Positions 34,369 through 43,128 of a stretch of 64,000 nt of DNA are shown one piece after another (position 1 is the first letter of the stretch; every line of letters begins with the position of its first letter). Source of the stretch: CAYTZN01 sp964442495 (lineage in GTDB: Bacteria; Pseudomonadota; Gammaproteobacteria; Legionellales; Legionellaceae). The notes beneath the pieces are model-generated. The model saw only the letters and a program-made list of their open reading frames with translations. It did no database searches and was not told the DNA's origin. Location: NCBI GenBank assembly GCA_964442495.1, contig CAYTZN010000003.1:62001-126000 (forward strand), read 5' to 3'. The position numbers and the translations under genes are program-made.

Positions 34369-34434
34369 GTTAGTATTAGCATAGGGAGTTTTAGTATCAG
34401 TGTTCAATGGATGAATGTCTATTGGGGATAGCTC

Positions 34435-37400
34435 ATGGCAAAGATAGATTTAAGTGATATATATACAGAATTAAATTTGCGTTTAAGACCTAGCGTTATT
34501 GAGCTTGAAGACTCTACTTTAGGTACTGGTGCTTCTAATGTACCCTGTTCTCCTAACACCGATTATTACCTATTCATGCAGGGTACAGACACTGTATTCA
34601 TAAAAGAGCCTACCAGCAATTTACCTAAGGGACACAAAGAGAGACGTACTTATAAACGAGGCGAGACTCTTAGCTTTGCAGCGCAAACCATAGCATGCAT
34701 GAAAGAAGAAAATCCACGAATGGATCCCTCTAATGTAAATTCCTTTTCCTCACCATCTGTTGATATGGTGAATGGTCCTACTACTCTAGGCACTGAAGTG
34801 GGTGATAGAATTGCACGGGCTATTTATTTGATATTTCGTGCTGTAGCCAGTGGTAAAAAAACACTGCAATTAACTGGTTTTAGTCGAGGTGCTGCGGAGT
34901 CTGTTTTAATTCTTCATGAATTAGAGCGTATTAAGATAGATTTAGCCACCTCTAATAAAACGCTTCTTGATATTTTTTGTGATAGCCCTTGTAAATTCAC
35001 AAGAGCTGCCATGAAAGATCTTTTTGTAGAAACCCCTAACCCTGATATTGAGCAATTGCGTCCTAAATTATCCGAGGATTTTAACGCACTCCAAATTAAT
35101 ACCTTTCTTATCGACCCTGTTCCAGGTGGTGGCCCAGCAGGTATTGGTGCTTGGGTAGACACACGTTTCGGAAAAGCGCTGCCTAGTCATCGTTCAGAGA
35201 TTATTTTATGTCGAGATGAAAGAACGGCTTATTTTACTCCGATTGTTCCTGATGGTGTTCAGAAAGTTGTTATTGTTCCTGGCGCCCATGGTACCGCCTG
35301 TGGCAATCAATATGATCAACACCTTCAAAAACCATGGAAAAAACCAGGTGAAAAATCAACATCGAAAGGTCGTACCACGACCGTTCAAGACTTGGTATTA
35401 TGCAAGTTGTTTGATTTTTGGCGTGGAGCAGGTCTATCACTTAAAAAAGAGATAGATGCTAAAGCTTTCGGTCACGAAGCTTTAGGCCTTGTCATAAATG
35501 CTTATTTACAAGCGCCAGATGAAAGCAAACAAGACGTGTTACTTCAACATTATAAAGCAGTTCATCAACATGATGCTCTTTTCAGGTTATTCACTGCTGG
35601 TAATTACCCTCTTTTAGGACAACAAACCAGTAAGGATAAAAAACATCGTCGAGTTCATTTTCGAGGGCAGCAAGACATCAGTATGGCGGTTCTTGAGTCC
35701 ACGTTTCAAGAGTGCTTTGTGAACACTGAGCATGCGATTCTTGAGCTTAATACTTATATGGGCGAAGTTTTATCTAATGTAACATCTTCCACAGAGCAGG
35801 TAAAAGCCTCCGAAATGGCTCAAAATCTGACTCAACTTTTGAAAAACATTGCATCTCAAATTCAAGACTCTGTGGAGAACTCTCCATTAACGTTAGCACT
35901 CAGAACACGTGAGGTTAAGCCGGTGTTTTTTGAGGCTTTGTCTATGCGTGCGGAGCTCATTAGTCAAAAATACTTGCGAAATCATCTTAAAGCGGATGAA
36001 AAGCATTCCTTGATGCAGGCCATCATTGATTCATTTGACGCGCTTTCTAATGCTCGAGAAGGATTAGTGGCAGAAGCGTTAAATGAAGTTGTTGCCGCAA
36101 AAATTGCACTGATTGATGAGTGTAAAAATAAACTACAAGAAAGTCTTAAACAAACGGTAGAAGGGCACTTTGAGTGGTTACAACAAGAATCGGCTCAATT
36201 GAATGAAAAAATAAATTTATTTTTAAATCCAGAAGATTTTAGTGATATATGGAATCAATGTTTGAGCGCTCTTAAGGACATTCCTGAAACAGAGGTGATT
36301 GCTAATGAATTAGTGTCGCGTGACTCTGTAACTATCTCCGCAACCCAAGCAGATTTAGTAAGCGCATTAGAAAAAATAACGCTTCAACCTGAGGTAAAAG
36401 AAAAGGTAGATGCAATATTGCAACCTGCACTTGTATATTTTGATGTGTATCAGTATGACCTGGCTTATTATTTGCACAATATAGAGCTTTTTCACGAGGC
36501 AGTAAAAAGTCTTAAACAAGGTTGTCCTAAACTTAAGGAACTTGTAGGCGATAAAAAATTAAATTTAATTGAAGCAGAGCTTCAGTGTTTTAATGTCGAC
36601 TTAGCAAAAAGCGCAGGCCGTTTGCTAAAAGTGAAAGGACATCACCTCTCTATTGTTCCTGCAGGTGTTTCAGAAGAATTTTATGAAGAGGCTAAAAAAG
36701 AAGCCCTTGCACAAGGCGCAGCTTCACCTGAATATGTTGCTTTAGAGGTTTTATATAAAACTTCACAAGTTCAGAATGAAGAGCTAATAGCTGATATTGA
36801 AGCTAAAAAATTAGCGTTAATGGCGGCTGAAGAAAAAGCAACAACGCAGCAGCAAGCTATTGAAGTGCTTGAGACGTCAACGGAAAAGCTCGAAAGAGAT
36901 ATTGAAACAAAAAAGGCTCTTCTTGTTGAGTTGGAAGAAAAATCAACAAGACAGCAGGAAGCCCTTGACGCTCATGAGGCGTCAAAAACGGCTCTATTAC
37001 ATGATATTGAGGTTAAAGAGGCGCAGCTTCTTGCATTAGAAGAAAAAACATCAGAGCAACAGGAATCACTTGAGGCCCATGAGGAAACAAAGAGAGTGCT
37101 ATTAGCTGATATTGATGCTAAAAAGGCGCAGTTCGATGCATTGGCAGTCACGTCAGCAGAGCAGCTGGCGGGACTTAACGATATAGAGAGAACAAAGGCC
37201 ACACTGATAGATGACGTTAATTTAAAAAGTGAGCGGCTCGCTCTATTAGAGGAAAATGCGAGGGCACAACAGGCGCGTCTTGACGCTCTTGATGCATCAA
37301 AGGCTGAGTTATTGGTTGAGGTTCAAACGAAAAGCACTCAATTGAATGATTTAAAAAGAGTGTCTACCGAACAGCAGGATGAGATTAAAGCTCTCAGAGC

Positions 37401-37935
37401 TTCAACTGAAAAATCTAGAGCTTTAAATGCCGAATTGTTCTCAACAAAAGAGTTTGAATACAGTGCGCTTATTCATCAAAAGCTAAAGCCTCTTATTAAT
37501 AATTACCTTAAACATCTTTTGAAAGCGGCAAAAAAACACGATTCTACTATCAATATGGACACGCTGGACCAGAATCTTCCTGAAAAATTGGGCGATAAGC
37601 CTTACGCACTTATTAAAGACAAATTTGAAAAAGTGCAGGTGATGCAGCAAGCCTTGTTATCGACTAAGGCACTTCCTAGCGTACGTGTCGGGGAATTTTA
37701 TACTTCATTGCGTTATTCTAACCAAGAGTTAGTTAAGCATCGTGACAGTGCATGGACCAAGTTTGCAAAAGGCTGCTTGTTGCTTTTAGCAACGCTTATG
37801 ACCGGCATTGTTCCTGCTCTCATTTATGCCGCAGCTACCCGTGGACGCACACCTTTCTTTTTCTGTAAAAGTCATGGGGAACGATTTACTGAAGCATCTG
37901 AGCGCTTGGATGACACCCCTAAAAAAGGCAGATAA
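34435..37935 (+). CDS. Candidate effector: alpha/beta-hydrolase with 35-residue coiled-coil repeats and C-terminal membrane segment
   Basis: This is a 1166-residue protein. Residues 140-160 contain LTGFSRGAAES, a GxSxG-like nucleophile elbow (Ser150); Asp227 in FLIDPVPGGG and His285 in VPGAHGTACG complete a plausible triad, in the style of DUF2235/Tle-type lipases. A helical region follows, then six tandem 35-residue repeats (residues 784-993) predicted as coiled coil. A hydrophobic segment (about 1113-1135, LLLLATLMTGIVPALIYAA) precedes a short basic/acidic tail. There is no signal peptide. The plan of enzyme, stalk and membrane anchor suggests a protein that works on host membranes after translocation. 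Enzyme class and secretion are inferred from motif and context. Confidence 0.65.
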   Translation: MAKIDLSDIYTELNLRLRPSVIELEDSTLGTGASNVPCSPNTDYYLFMQGTDTVFIKEPTSNLPKGHKERRTYKRGETLSFAAQTIACMKEENPRMDPSNVNSFSSPSVDMVNGPTTLGTEVGDRIARAIYLIFRAVASGKKTLQLTGFSRGAAESVLILHELERIKIDLATSNKTLLDIFCDSPCKFTRAAMKDLFVETPNPDIEQLRPKLSEDFNALQINTFLIDPVPGGGPAGIGAWVDTRFGKALPSHRSEIILCRDERTAYFTPIVPDGVQKVVIVPGAHGTACGNQYDQHLQKPWKKPGEKSTSKGRTTTVQDLVLCKLFDFWRGAGLSLKKEIDAKAFGHEALGLVINAYLQAPDESKQDVLLQHYKAVHQHDALFRLFTAGNYPLLGQQTSKDKKHRRVHFRGQQDISMAVLESTFQECFVNTEHAILELNTYMGEVLSNVTSSTEQVKASEMAQNLTQLLKNIASQIQDSVENSPLTLALRTREVKPVFFEALSMRAELISQKYLRNHLKADEKHSLMQAIIDSFDALSNAREGLVAEALNEVVAAKIALIDECKNKLQESLKQTVEGHFEWLQQESAQLNEKINLFLNPEDFSDIWNQCLSALKDIPETEVIANELVSRDSVTISATQADLVSALEKITLQPEVKEKVDAILQPALVYFDVYQYDLAYYLHNIELFHEAVKSLKQGCPKLKELVGDKKLNLIEAELQCFNVDLAKSAGRLLKVKGHHLSIVPAGVSEEFYEEAKKEALAQGAASPEYVALEVLYKTSQVQNEELIADIEAKKLALMAAEEKATTQQQAIEVLETSTEKLERDIETKKALLVELEEKSTRQQEALDAHEASKTALLHDIEVKEAQLLALEEKTSEQQESLEAHEETKRVLLADIDAKKAQFDALAVTSAEQLAGLNDIERTKATLIDDVNLKSERLALLEENARAQQARLDALDASKAELLVEVQTKSTQLNDLKRVSTEQQDEIKALRASTEKSRALNAELFSTKEFEYSALIHQKLKPLINNYLKHLLKAAKKHDSTINMDTLDQNLPEKLGDKPYALIKDKFEKVQVMQQALLSTKALPSVRVGEFYTSLRYSNQELVKHRDSAWTKFAKGCLLLLATLMTGIVPALIYAAATRGRTPFFFCKSHGERFTEASERLDDTPKKGR
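36784..37413 (+). repeat. Six in-frame 105-bp units coding a 35-residue coiled-coil repeat
   Basis: Six consecutive units of exactly 35 residues, five heptads each, begin LIADIEAKK, LERDIETKK, LLHDIEVKE, LLADIDAKK, LIDDVNLKS and LLVEVQTKS. Each ends near E-x-S-K/T and carries E-E-K-x-T-x-Q-Q in the middle. Units have diverged at the sequence level but not in length, so the register is under selection or recently expanded. Confidence 0.9.
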
Positions 37936-37946
37936 TCCTTTTTGAT

Positions 37947-37978
37947 AGGGCATGCAAAGCTCTTTATTTGTGTGCCCT
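37947..37978 (+). terminator. Terminator-like hairpin after the 34435 gene; otherwise empty gap to 38245
   Basis: An 11-bp stem GGGCATGCAAA/TTTGTGTGCCC with two G-U pairs and an 8-base loop lies 12 bases after the stop codon, followed by TGATTCTTT. The rest of the 310-base gap is very A+T rich (around 38080-38110) and probably holds the promoter of the next gene. No gene or repeat was found in it. Confidence 0.55.
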
Positions 37979-38245
37979 GATTCTTTAATGTTTGTCCTGT
38001 AATTCCTGATGATCCCCATTAATCTATAAAAAAACAAATCAACAATTCAACCTACCAAGGCGAGTCAACATGTGATGTCTTGAGCAATTTAAAAAAATTA
38101 AAAAAAAGTATTGCAATTTATTTGTTTTGGATGTTAACCTGATAGTCTTCCTTTGAAAAAAGAGAAGAACGATTTGATTTAGATGTTCAGATTTAGCTTT
38201 TCAAGTTTTACTCGGAATTGAGATAAGATAATTGAGGAGAAGATC

Positions 38246-38917
38246 ATGGAACAGCATTATCAATGGGAAATTGTTATTTTAAAACCCACATCAGTATTTC
38301 TTTCTTTTCTTGCTGCACAAGCGCCTGATATTGAGCTTCCTGAATTAAATGTTTTGCAGATGGATACTACTGCTTACATCATTCAAAGACAAGTGAGTGA
38401 AGAGGCGACCCTTGACGAAATAGGTCGTCATTACCCTAAAATGTTTAAACATGAAATTGCTCGTTGGTTAGGGGAAGATGCGCCTATTCCTAATGAAGGC
38501 AGTTTTCTAGACTTTCTTTGCTGCTTTAAATTTGAATTGCATTCACAAATTGTATTGATGGAACCCTCTATTTCAGAAGGGCATCAGTTATTATGCATTA
38601 AGCCACGTTCTGTGCTTGTAAAATGGATGAAGTCTTCTATCGAAGATAAAGATGAAGTCACTAGCATCCTTGAGCGAGTCAATATGTCTTATCTAACCGA
38701 AAACGCCACCGTTGTGATAAAAAATTTTACGGAGGCTTCTCAAATCAATCCCTTTATTGAGGATCATTACCGTCCCATTTATACGGCTGAAATGTCGCGT
38801 ATGTGTGATAAAACAGATCAATGGCCCTTGGTGGATACATTGCAGTCTTTTAATCGTTATTTTTCTGTTGAAGTTCATACACAATTGATCCATTTACATG
38901 ATGGTGTTGCTTCTTGA
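38246..38917 (+). CDS. Unknown 223-residue protein built from an internal duplication
   Basis: No family is recognised. Residues 10-107 and 116-217 align with each other: VILKPTSVFLSFL with LCIKPRSVLVKWM, EIGRHYPKMFKHEIARWL with FIEDHYRPIYTAEMSRMC, and FELHSQIVLM with VEVHTQLIHL. The two halves are about 112 residues apart in the second part. The protein is soluble, without signal peptide or membrane segment. A very strong ribosome binding site (GAGGAG) precedes the ATG, and a hairpin terminator follows, so it forms a single-gene unit. The duplication implies a two-domain or pseudo-dimeric fold; the role is unknown. Confidence 0.6.
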   Translation: MEQHYQWEIVILKPTSVFLSFLAAQAPDIELPELNVLQMDTTAYIIQRQVSEEATLDEIGRHYPKMFKHEIARWLGEDAPIPNEGSFLDFLCCFKFELHSQIVLMEPSISEGHQLLCIKPRSVLVKWMKSSIEDKDEVTSILERVNMSYLTENATVVIKNFTEASQINPFIEDHYRPIYTAEMSRMCDKTDQWPLVDTLQSFNRYFSVEVHTQLIHLHDGVAS

Positions 38918-38958
38918 AAATAGAGGGAGAAGTAAGAGTGATTGCATTTTTCAATGAG

Positions 38959-38990
38959 CCCTCGCGGCAATTACTGCGAGGGTCTCTTTG
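38959..38990 (+). terminator. Terminator after the 38246 gene
   Basis: A perfect 7-bp stem CCCTCGC/GCGAGGG with a 10-base loop is followed by TCTCTTTG. The T run is short, so strength is moderate. Confidence 0.6.
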
Positions 38991-39031
38991 GTGTTGAAAT
39001 TGTTTAATTTACTTCAATATGTTAATTTAAT

Positions 39032-39061
39032 TTGTCATTTTGGTTCAAATTAGGGCATAAT
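39032..39061 (+). promoter_or_regulatory. Promoter of the HtrA-type protease gene
   Basis: TTGTCA at 39032-39037 and CATAAT at 39056-39061 are separated by 18 bases. The start codon at 39098 has TAGGA six bases upstream. No sigma-E or CpxR site was recognised. Confidence 0.5.
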
Positions 39062-39097
39062 CGACATATGATTTAAAATATACCCATTAGGACCTTC

Positions 39098-40150
39098 ATG
39101 ATTGTTAAAAAGCTCTTGTTTATTTTTTGTATCCCTTTTTGTATGAATGGGTATGCTTCATCATTGTTGTTGAATGAAAAAAACACCATTGAAGTGTTTC
39201 AAAAAAATTCCCCAAAAGTCGTGTATGTTCAGCGCATGACAACCGTTAGAAAGCATGCAAATGATCGCACACAAGTGCCTGCTGGAGCAGGTTCAGGCAT
39301 TATTTGGGACAGATTGGGTCATGTGGTTACGAATTTTCATGTTGTGAACGGGGCTGAAAATTTAGTGGTGATCATGGGCGGAATGACGGTGCCTGCGAAA
39401 GTTATAGGTACAGAACCTCGAAAGGACATAGCCGTCCTTGCCATTACTTCTCCAAAAGTGTTGGAACGATTAAAGTTTTACACGCCACTAGAAATGGCTT
39501 CAACCAGCGAGCTTCTTGTGGGCCAAAAAGCCATTGCCATTGGTAATCCGTTTGGTTTAGATCATACGCTAACCCTTGGCGTGATTTCGGCATTAGGTCG
39601 TCAGGTTCCTGGTGTTGGGGGCGTTAAAATTCGAGACATGATTCAAACCGATGCGTCTATTAATCCTGGTAATTCTGGGGGGCCTCTTTTGGATAGTGCA
39701 GGTAAATTGATAGGTTTAAACACCGTTATTTTCTCACCTTCAGGATCATCGGCAGGAATTGGGTTTGCAATCCCCGCTGATGATATTGCGCGAATCGTTC
39801 CTCAAATCATTAAAAACGGCCGAGTAATCCTTGCAGGTATTGGGATAACACGTGTTGAAGCGAATTTGGCAGAGCGCTTAGGCGTAACGAAAGGGGTTTT
39901 AATTTCAGAAGTTTTACCCCGCACTCCAGCCTCGCGAGCCAAACTTCAGGGAACGCACCGTGACGGTTGGGGGCATCTTGTTCTTGGGGACATTATTACC
40001 CATGTTAATGGTGATGCAGTGGCTAATTATGATGCGCTTTATGATAAGTTAACCGATACTAAAATTGGTGCCACCATTGCTATAACAGTGTTTAGGAACG
40101 GTAAATTTATAAATTACAAATTAAAAACCATCGATATTGCTGCCTATTAA
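39098..40150 (+). CDS. Periplasmic serine protease, HtrA/DegP-DegS type
   Basis: This is an exported trypsin-fold protease for envelope protein quality control. A signal peptide (residues 1-20, cleavage after YAS or nearby) is followed by the protease domain with the catalytic triad His81 (NFHVVNGA), Asp110 (RKDIAVLA) and Ser193 (PGNSGGPLLD). A single PDZ domain (about 240-345, ILAGIGITRVEANLA...GDIITHVNGDAVANYDALY) ends the protein. With 350 residues and one PDZ domain it is closer to DegS/HtrA single-PDZ members than to DegP; whether the N-terminus is cleaved or kept as an anchor is uncertain. Confidence 0.92.
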   Translation: MIVKKLLFIFCIPFCMNGYASSLLLNEKNTIEVFQKNSPKVVYVQRMTTVRKHANDRTQVPAGAGSGIIWDRLGHVVTNFHVVNGAENLVVIMGGMTVPAKVIGTEPRKDIAVLAITSPKVLERLKFYTPLEMASTSELLVGQKAIAIGNPFGLDHTLTLGVISALGRQVPGVGGVKIRDMIQTDASINPGNSGGPLLDSAGKLIGLNTVIFSPSGSSAGIGFAIPADDIARIVPQIIKNGRVILAGIGITRVEANLAERLGVTKGVLISEVLPRTPASRAKLQGTHRDGWGHLVLGDIITHVNGDAVANYDALYDKLTDTKIGATIAITVFRNGKFINYKLKTIDIAAY

Positions 40151-40157
40151 ACGATTA

Positions 40158-40790
40158 TTAACAGCCATATTCGGCAAGGTAGGCCTCTAGGCGTTTGACC
40201 TCTTGTGTATTGTTTTCGTGAGCTAAATAATCCATCAAGTCAAAAAGAGTAATGATTGAAAACACCTGGATGCCTTCGGCCCTGATTTCACTCAGCGTAG
40301 AATGGTTAGTGAGGCCTCTTTCACAACGATCTAGCGCAATAACAACAGCGGTTAATGAGCCACCACCCATTTTAATGAGCGTTTGTGCTTCGCGAAAGGC
40401 GGTTCCTGCAGTTATCACGTCATCAATAATGATGGTGTTGCCACTTAAAGGAGCGCCAATGAGTGTCCCGCCTTCACCATGCAATTTAGCTTCTTTACGA
40501 TTAAACGTAACGGTTGTATCTATATTTTTTTCGGCAAGTGCAATCGCTGTGGCTGTGGCCAATGGCAAGCCTTTATAGGCAGGGCCGAAAAGATGTTGAA
40601 AATCAATAGCGTTTTTTACCAATATCTCTGCATAACATTGCCCGACTTTGCGAAGAGCAGTTCCTTGATAAAATAATCCAGCATTAAAAAAATAGGGGCT
40701 TATACGGCCTGATTTGAGAGTAAATTTTCCAAATGTTAAGACGTTACAATCCAAGGCCAAGCGAATAAAGTTTTTTTGGGTCGTGTTCAT
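40158..40790 (-). CDS. pyrE: Orotate phosphoribosyltransferase
   Basis: This enzyme makes orotidine-5'-phosphate from orotate and PRPP in pyrimidine synthesis. The PRPP-binding motif is TIIIDDVITAGTAFREA, and the orotate-site segments are FTLKSGRISPYFFNAGLF and FGPAYKGLPLATATA. The conserved flexible-loop basic residues RKEAKLHGEGG are present. It has 210 residues, the usual length. It is convergent with the protease gene, leaving only seven bases between the stops. Confidence 0.96.
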   Translation of the reverse strand: MNTTQKNFIRLALDCNVLTFGKFTLKSGRISPYFFNAGLFYQGTALRKVGQCYAEILVKNAIDFQHLFGPAYKGLPLATATAIALAEKNIDTTVTFNRKEAKLHGEGGTLIGAPLSGNTIIIDDVITAGTAFREAQTLIKMGGGSLTAVVIALDRCERGLTNHSTLSEIRAEGIQVFSIITLFDLMDYLAHENNTQEVKRLEAYLAEYGC

Positions 40791-40911
40791 GATAAAACCT
40801 TGAAATAAGCACGGATTATATAGTTACAGTTAATGGTATAAGAAAACGGTTAACAATCAATAAAAAACTGTTATGCTATTAAAAATGTTTAAAATCATAG
40901 GGGATATGGAT

Positions 40912-41139
40912 ATGTCAGAAAGGGAAAATGGACAAGTTAAATGGTTTAATGAGAAAAAAGGGTTTGGTTTTATCATTAATGAGCAAGGTGAGGATATTTT
41001 TGTGCATTACAAAGATATTCAAGGTGTTGGGTTTAAAACATTACATGAAAATGACACGGTAAGTTATGTGTTAGATAAAGGCCCAAAAGGATTAAAAGCT
41101 CAAGACGTGGTTTTGCTTAATGAGCTTGCTGACGCATAA
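40912..41139 (+). CDS. Cold-shock domain protein
   Basis: This is a 75-residue single cold-shock domain that binds single-stranded RNA or DNA. RNP1 is KGFGFI and RNP2 is DIFVHY, after GQVKWFNEKK. ATG 40912 has AGGGG eight bases upstream; longer frames to 40873 add residues outside the family. The C-terminal half is slightly longer than CspA (KGPKGLKAQDVVLL). No long structured 5' leader like that of cspA can be seen within the 121-base gap to pyrE. Confidence 0.93.
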   Translation: MSERENGQVKWFNEKKGFGFIINEQGEDIFVHYKDIQGVGFKTLHENDTVSYVLDKGPKGLKAQDVVLLNELADA

Positions 41140-41187
41140 ACACTTAAAAAAACGCACCCAAATACGTATTATAAAATCAAACTCAGC

Positions 41188-41214
41188 AAATACGGCGCAT
41201 AATGCGCTGTATTT
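41188..41214. terminator. Near-perfect palindrome after the cold-shock gene
   Basis: A 12-bp stem AAATACGGCGCA/TGCGCTGTATTT with a three-base loop (TAA) lies 49 bases after the stop codon and is followed by GTGTG, without a T run. It is likely a 3' end hairpin for the short mRNA. The 41140-41808 gap has no convincing gene; it holds this hairpin, one REP-like unit and one copy of the 80-bp repeat. Confidence 0.55.
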
Positions 41215-41286
41215 GTGTGAATACAGGGGCGGATGGTTGTTTTTCCCTGCATTAATACTAGGGGCTGTTGATTTACTCTATAGGTT

Positions 41287-41317
41287 CCACGTACCGCGGG
41301 CAAGCGGAAGTACGTGG
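41287..41317. repeat. REP-like palindrome
   Basis: The outer arms CCACGTAC/GTACGTGG are perfect over 8 bp and enclose CGC-GGGCAA-GCG. The wording matches other units here (CCGCGG core, CAA loop, TACGTGGG flank) but is extended symmetrically. Confidence 0.6.
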
Positions 41318-41693
41318 GTGATTTAGGGTATTTAAAACCGAACTGTCAATAAACACTTAGAGTGTCTTGATAGTTTATTCATTTCGCTTATGCGCGCTGG
41401 CTATTTCGGTGAGTCTATGGATATTAATCAATCATCACCGGCATTGGCTTATTAATTTTTCTTCATTTATCATGCCTTGTCGTACTGCTACAAAATCCTA
41501 TGCGTCTTGCAAAATTCGTTTCAATCAATGGACTTTTTTCTTACCGTTTACATATAAAGGGTTCCTCATTATAGTATGGTGCCTATTTATTCTGATTGTA
41601 GATGGGCTTTTGCCACGAGAAACGCATATTATATAATCAAAATGACCGATTTTTGACATTTTTCGCGCAAAATAAAGTGTGATGTTGATGCAA

Positions 41694-41775
41694 CGTCGTA
41701 TGGATATCTTGCATAAAGCACCGCATGTAGGAGAGTACGAGGTTATTTGTGCTTAGACATTAGACGCATTTGCTC
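41694..41775 (+). repeat. Dispersed ~80-bp intergenic repeat, copy 2
   Basis: This copy aligns with copies at 709 and 47373. It starts TCGTATGGATATCTTGCAT, with loop ATAAAGC, and its tail GTTATTTGTGCTTAGACATTAG parallels the other copies. It ends 33 bases before the LplT-like start codon, so it may overlap that gene's promoter or 5' untranslated region. Confidence 0.6.
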
Positions 41776-41808
41776 TGGGTTTTAACCAGTTAACTTGACG
41801 GGGATTAC

Positions 41809-43128
41809 ATGGATACAACAATAGCGGATATTCTTAAAAAAAGAGTATTTATCCCATTTTTTGTGACACAATTTTTTGGTGCATTCAATGATAATGCGTT
41901 TAAATTTGCCATGCTAACCCTTATTAGTTATCACTTAAGTACGTCGCAACTTCAGTCGGAGCTCTTTCAAGCGTTGGCGGGTGCATTGTTTATTATCCCG
42001 TTTTTCTTTTTTTCAGCCACAGCCGGCCAATTGGCAGATAAATACAATAAAACCGATTTAAGCCGTGTTATCAAAGTATTTGAGGTTCTTTTGGTTGTGG
42101 GGGGAGGTGTCGCTTTATACAGAGGCAACACGTGGTTTCTTATGCTGACTTTGACTGGCATGGGGATTCATTCAGCATTTTTTGGGCCCATTAAATACGC
42201 TATTCTCGCTGATCTCTTGCCTCGCTCGCAATTATTAGGTGCCACGGCGTTGATAGAGGCCAGTACTTTTCTTGCCATTTTGTTAGGCACTATTTTAGGC
42301 ACTATTAGTGTTGGTGGGGTAAAAACAGGCTCTTTGTGCGCTATTATTTTGACCGTGAGTGCGGCGGTAGTAGGGCTCATCTCAAGTTTTTTTATACCAC
42401 CTGCTAAGTCTGTAGCAACAGATTTGCGGGTGGAGTGGAATGTATGGCGTTCAACTAAAAAAATGATACAAACCATTGCGTTAAATCCTCGTATTGCGCC
42501 GGCGATAGGTGCAATTTCTTGGTTTTGGCTGATAGGCGCTGTGATGCTAACTAAATTACCTGACTATACAAACTATGTGTTACGAGCAGATGCTTCTGTG
42601 TTTGCTGTATTTCTTGCATTATTTTCTATTGGGATTGCATTAGGTTCAATGATAATCAATCATTGGTTGGCGGGTCAGATAACCTTACGCTATGTTCCGC
42701 AAACCATGCTACTACTATCGTTGTTTGTGGGTGATTTATATTGGGCTTCACCCGTGCACATAAGCGCTGAGCCTTTACAATCGTTGATAACATTTTTTAG
42801 TCAACTTCGACATTGGCGGATTGCGTTTGATATTTTTTTGCTTGCAGTGAGTAGTGGTTTGTTTTTAGTTCCCTTACATACGTATTTACAAGTGGTGAGT
42901 CAAGGCGATATGCGCTCTCAAACGTTGGCTAGCAATAATATTGTCAACGCTCTTTTTATCGTTATTGGTAGTGGTTTGGTGATGGTGTTACTGCATTTAC
43001 ATGTCGCTATTGTGGTTGTTTTTCTAATCTTAGCTCTTTTAAATGGTTTCGTTGCCCTCTTGTTTTGGTGTGTGTTTTTGAAAAAGGCAGATTTCATCTA
43101 CCAAACCAAATGCGATCCCTTAGCTTGA
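41809..43128 (+). CDS. MFS lysophospholipid transporter, LplT-like
   Basis: This is a 12-helix MFS protein of 439 residues. The N-terminus FIPFFVTQFFGAFNDNAFKFA is the LplT signature, followed by GQLADKYNKTDL (the loop 2-3 motif) and FFGPIKYAILADLLP. LplT flips lysophospholipids inward for reacylation by Aas; here no acyltransferase or acyl-ACP synthetase gene follows, so any partner must lie elsewhere. The 3' end overlaps convergent hemF by 9 bases. A copy of the 80-bp repeat lies just upstream. Confidence 0.85.
   Translation: MDTTIADILKKRVFIPFFVTQFFGAFNDNAFKFAMLTLISYHLSTSQLQSELFQALAGALFIIPFFFFSATAGQLADKYNKTDLSRVIKVFEVLLVVGGGVALYRGNTWFLMLTLTGMGIHSAFFGPIKYAILADLLPRSQLLGATALIEASTFLAILLGTILGTISVGGVKTGSLCAIILTVSAAVVGLISSFFIPPAKSVATDLRVEWNVWRSTKKMIQTIALNPRIAPAIGAISWFWLIGAVMLTKLPDYTNYVLRADASVFAVFLALFSIGIALGSMIINHWLAGQITLRYVPQTMLLLSLFVGDLYWASPVHISAEPLQSLITFFSQLRHWRIAFDIFLLAVSSGLFLVPLHTYLQVVSQGDMRSQTLASNNIVNALFIVIGSGLVMVLLHLHVAIVVVFLILALLNGFVALLFWCVFLKKADFIYQTKCDPLA

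Noticed and set aside
41367..41636. Open frame of 89 codons with hydrophobic stretches in the gap before the LplT-like gene
   Set aside because: It begins with TTG, has no ribosome binding site, contains odd residue composition and lies among repeats; most likely chance.
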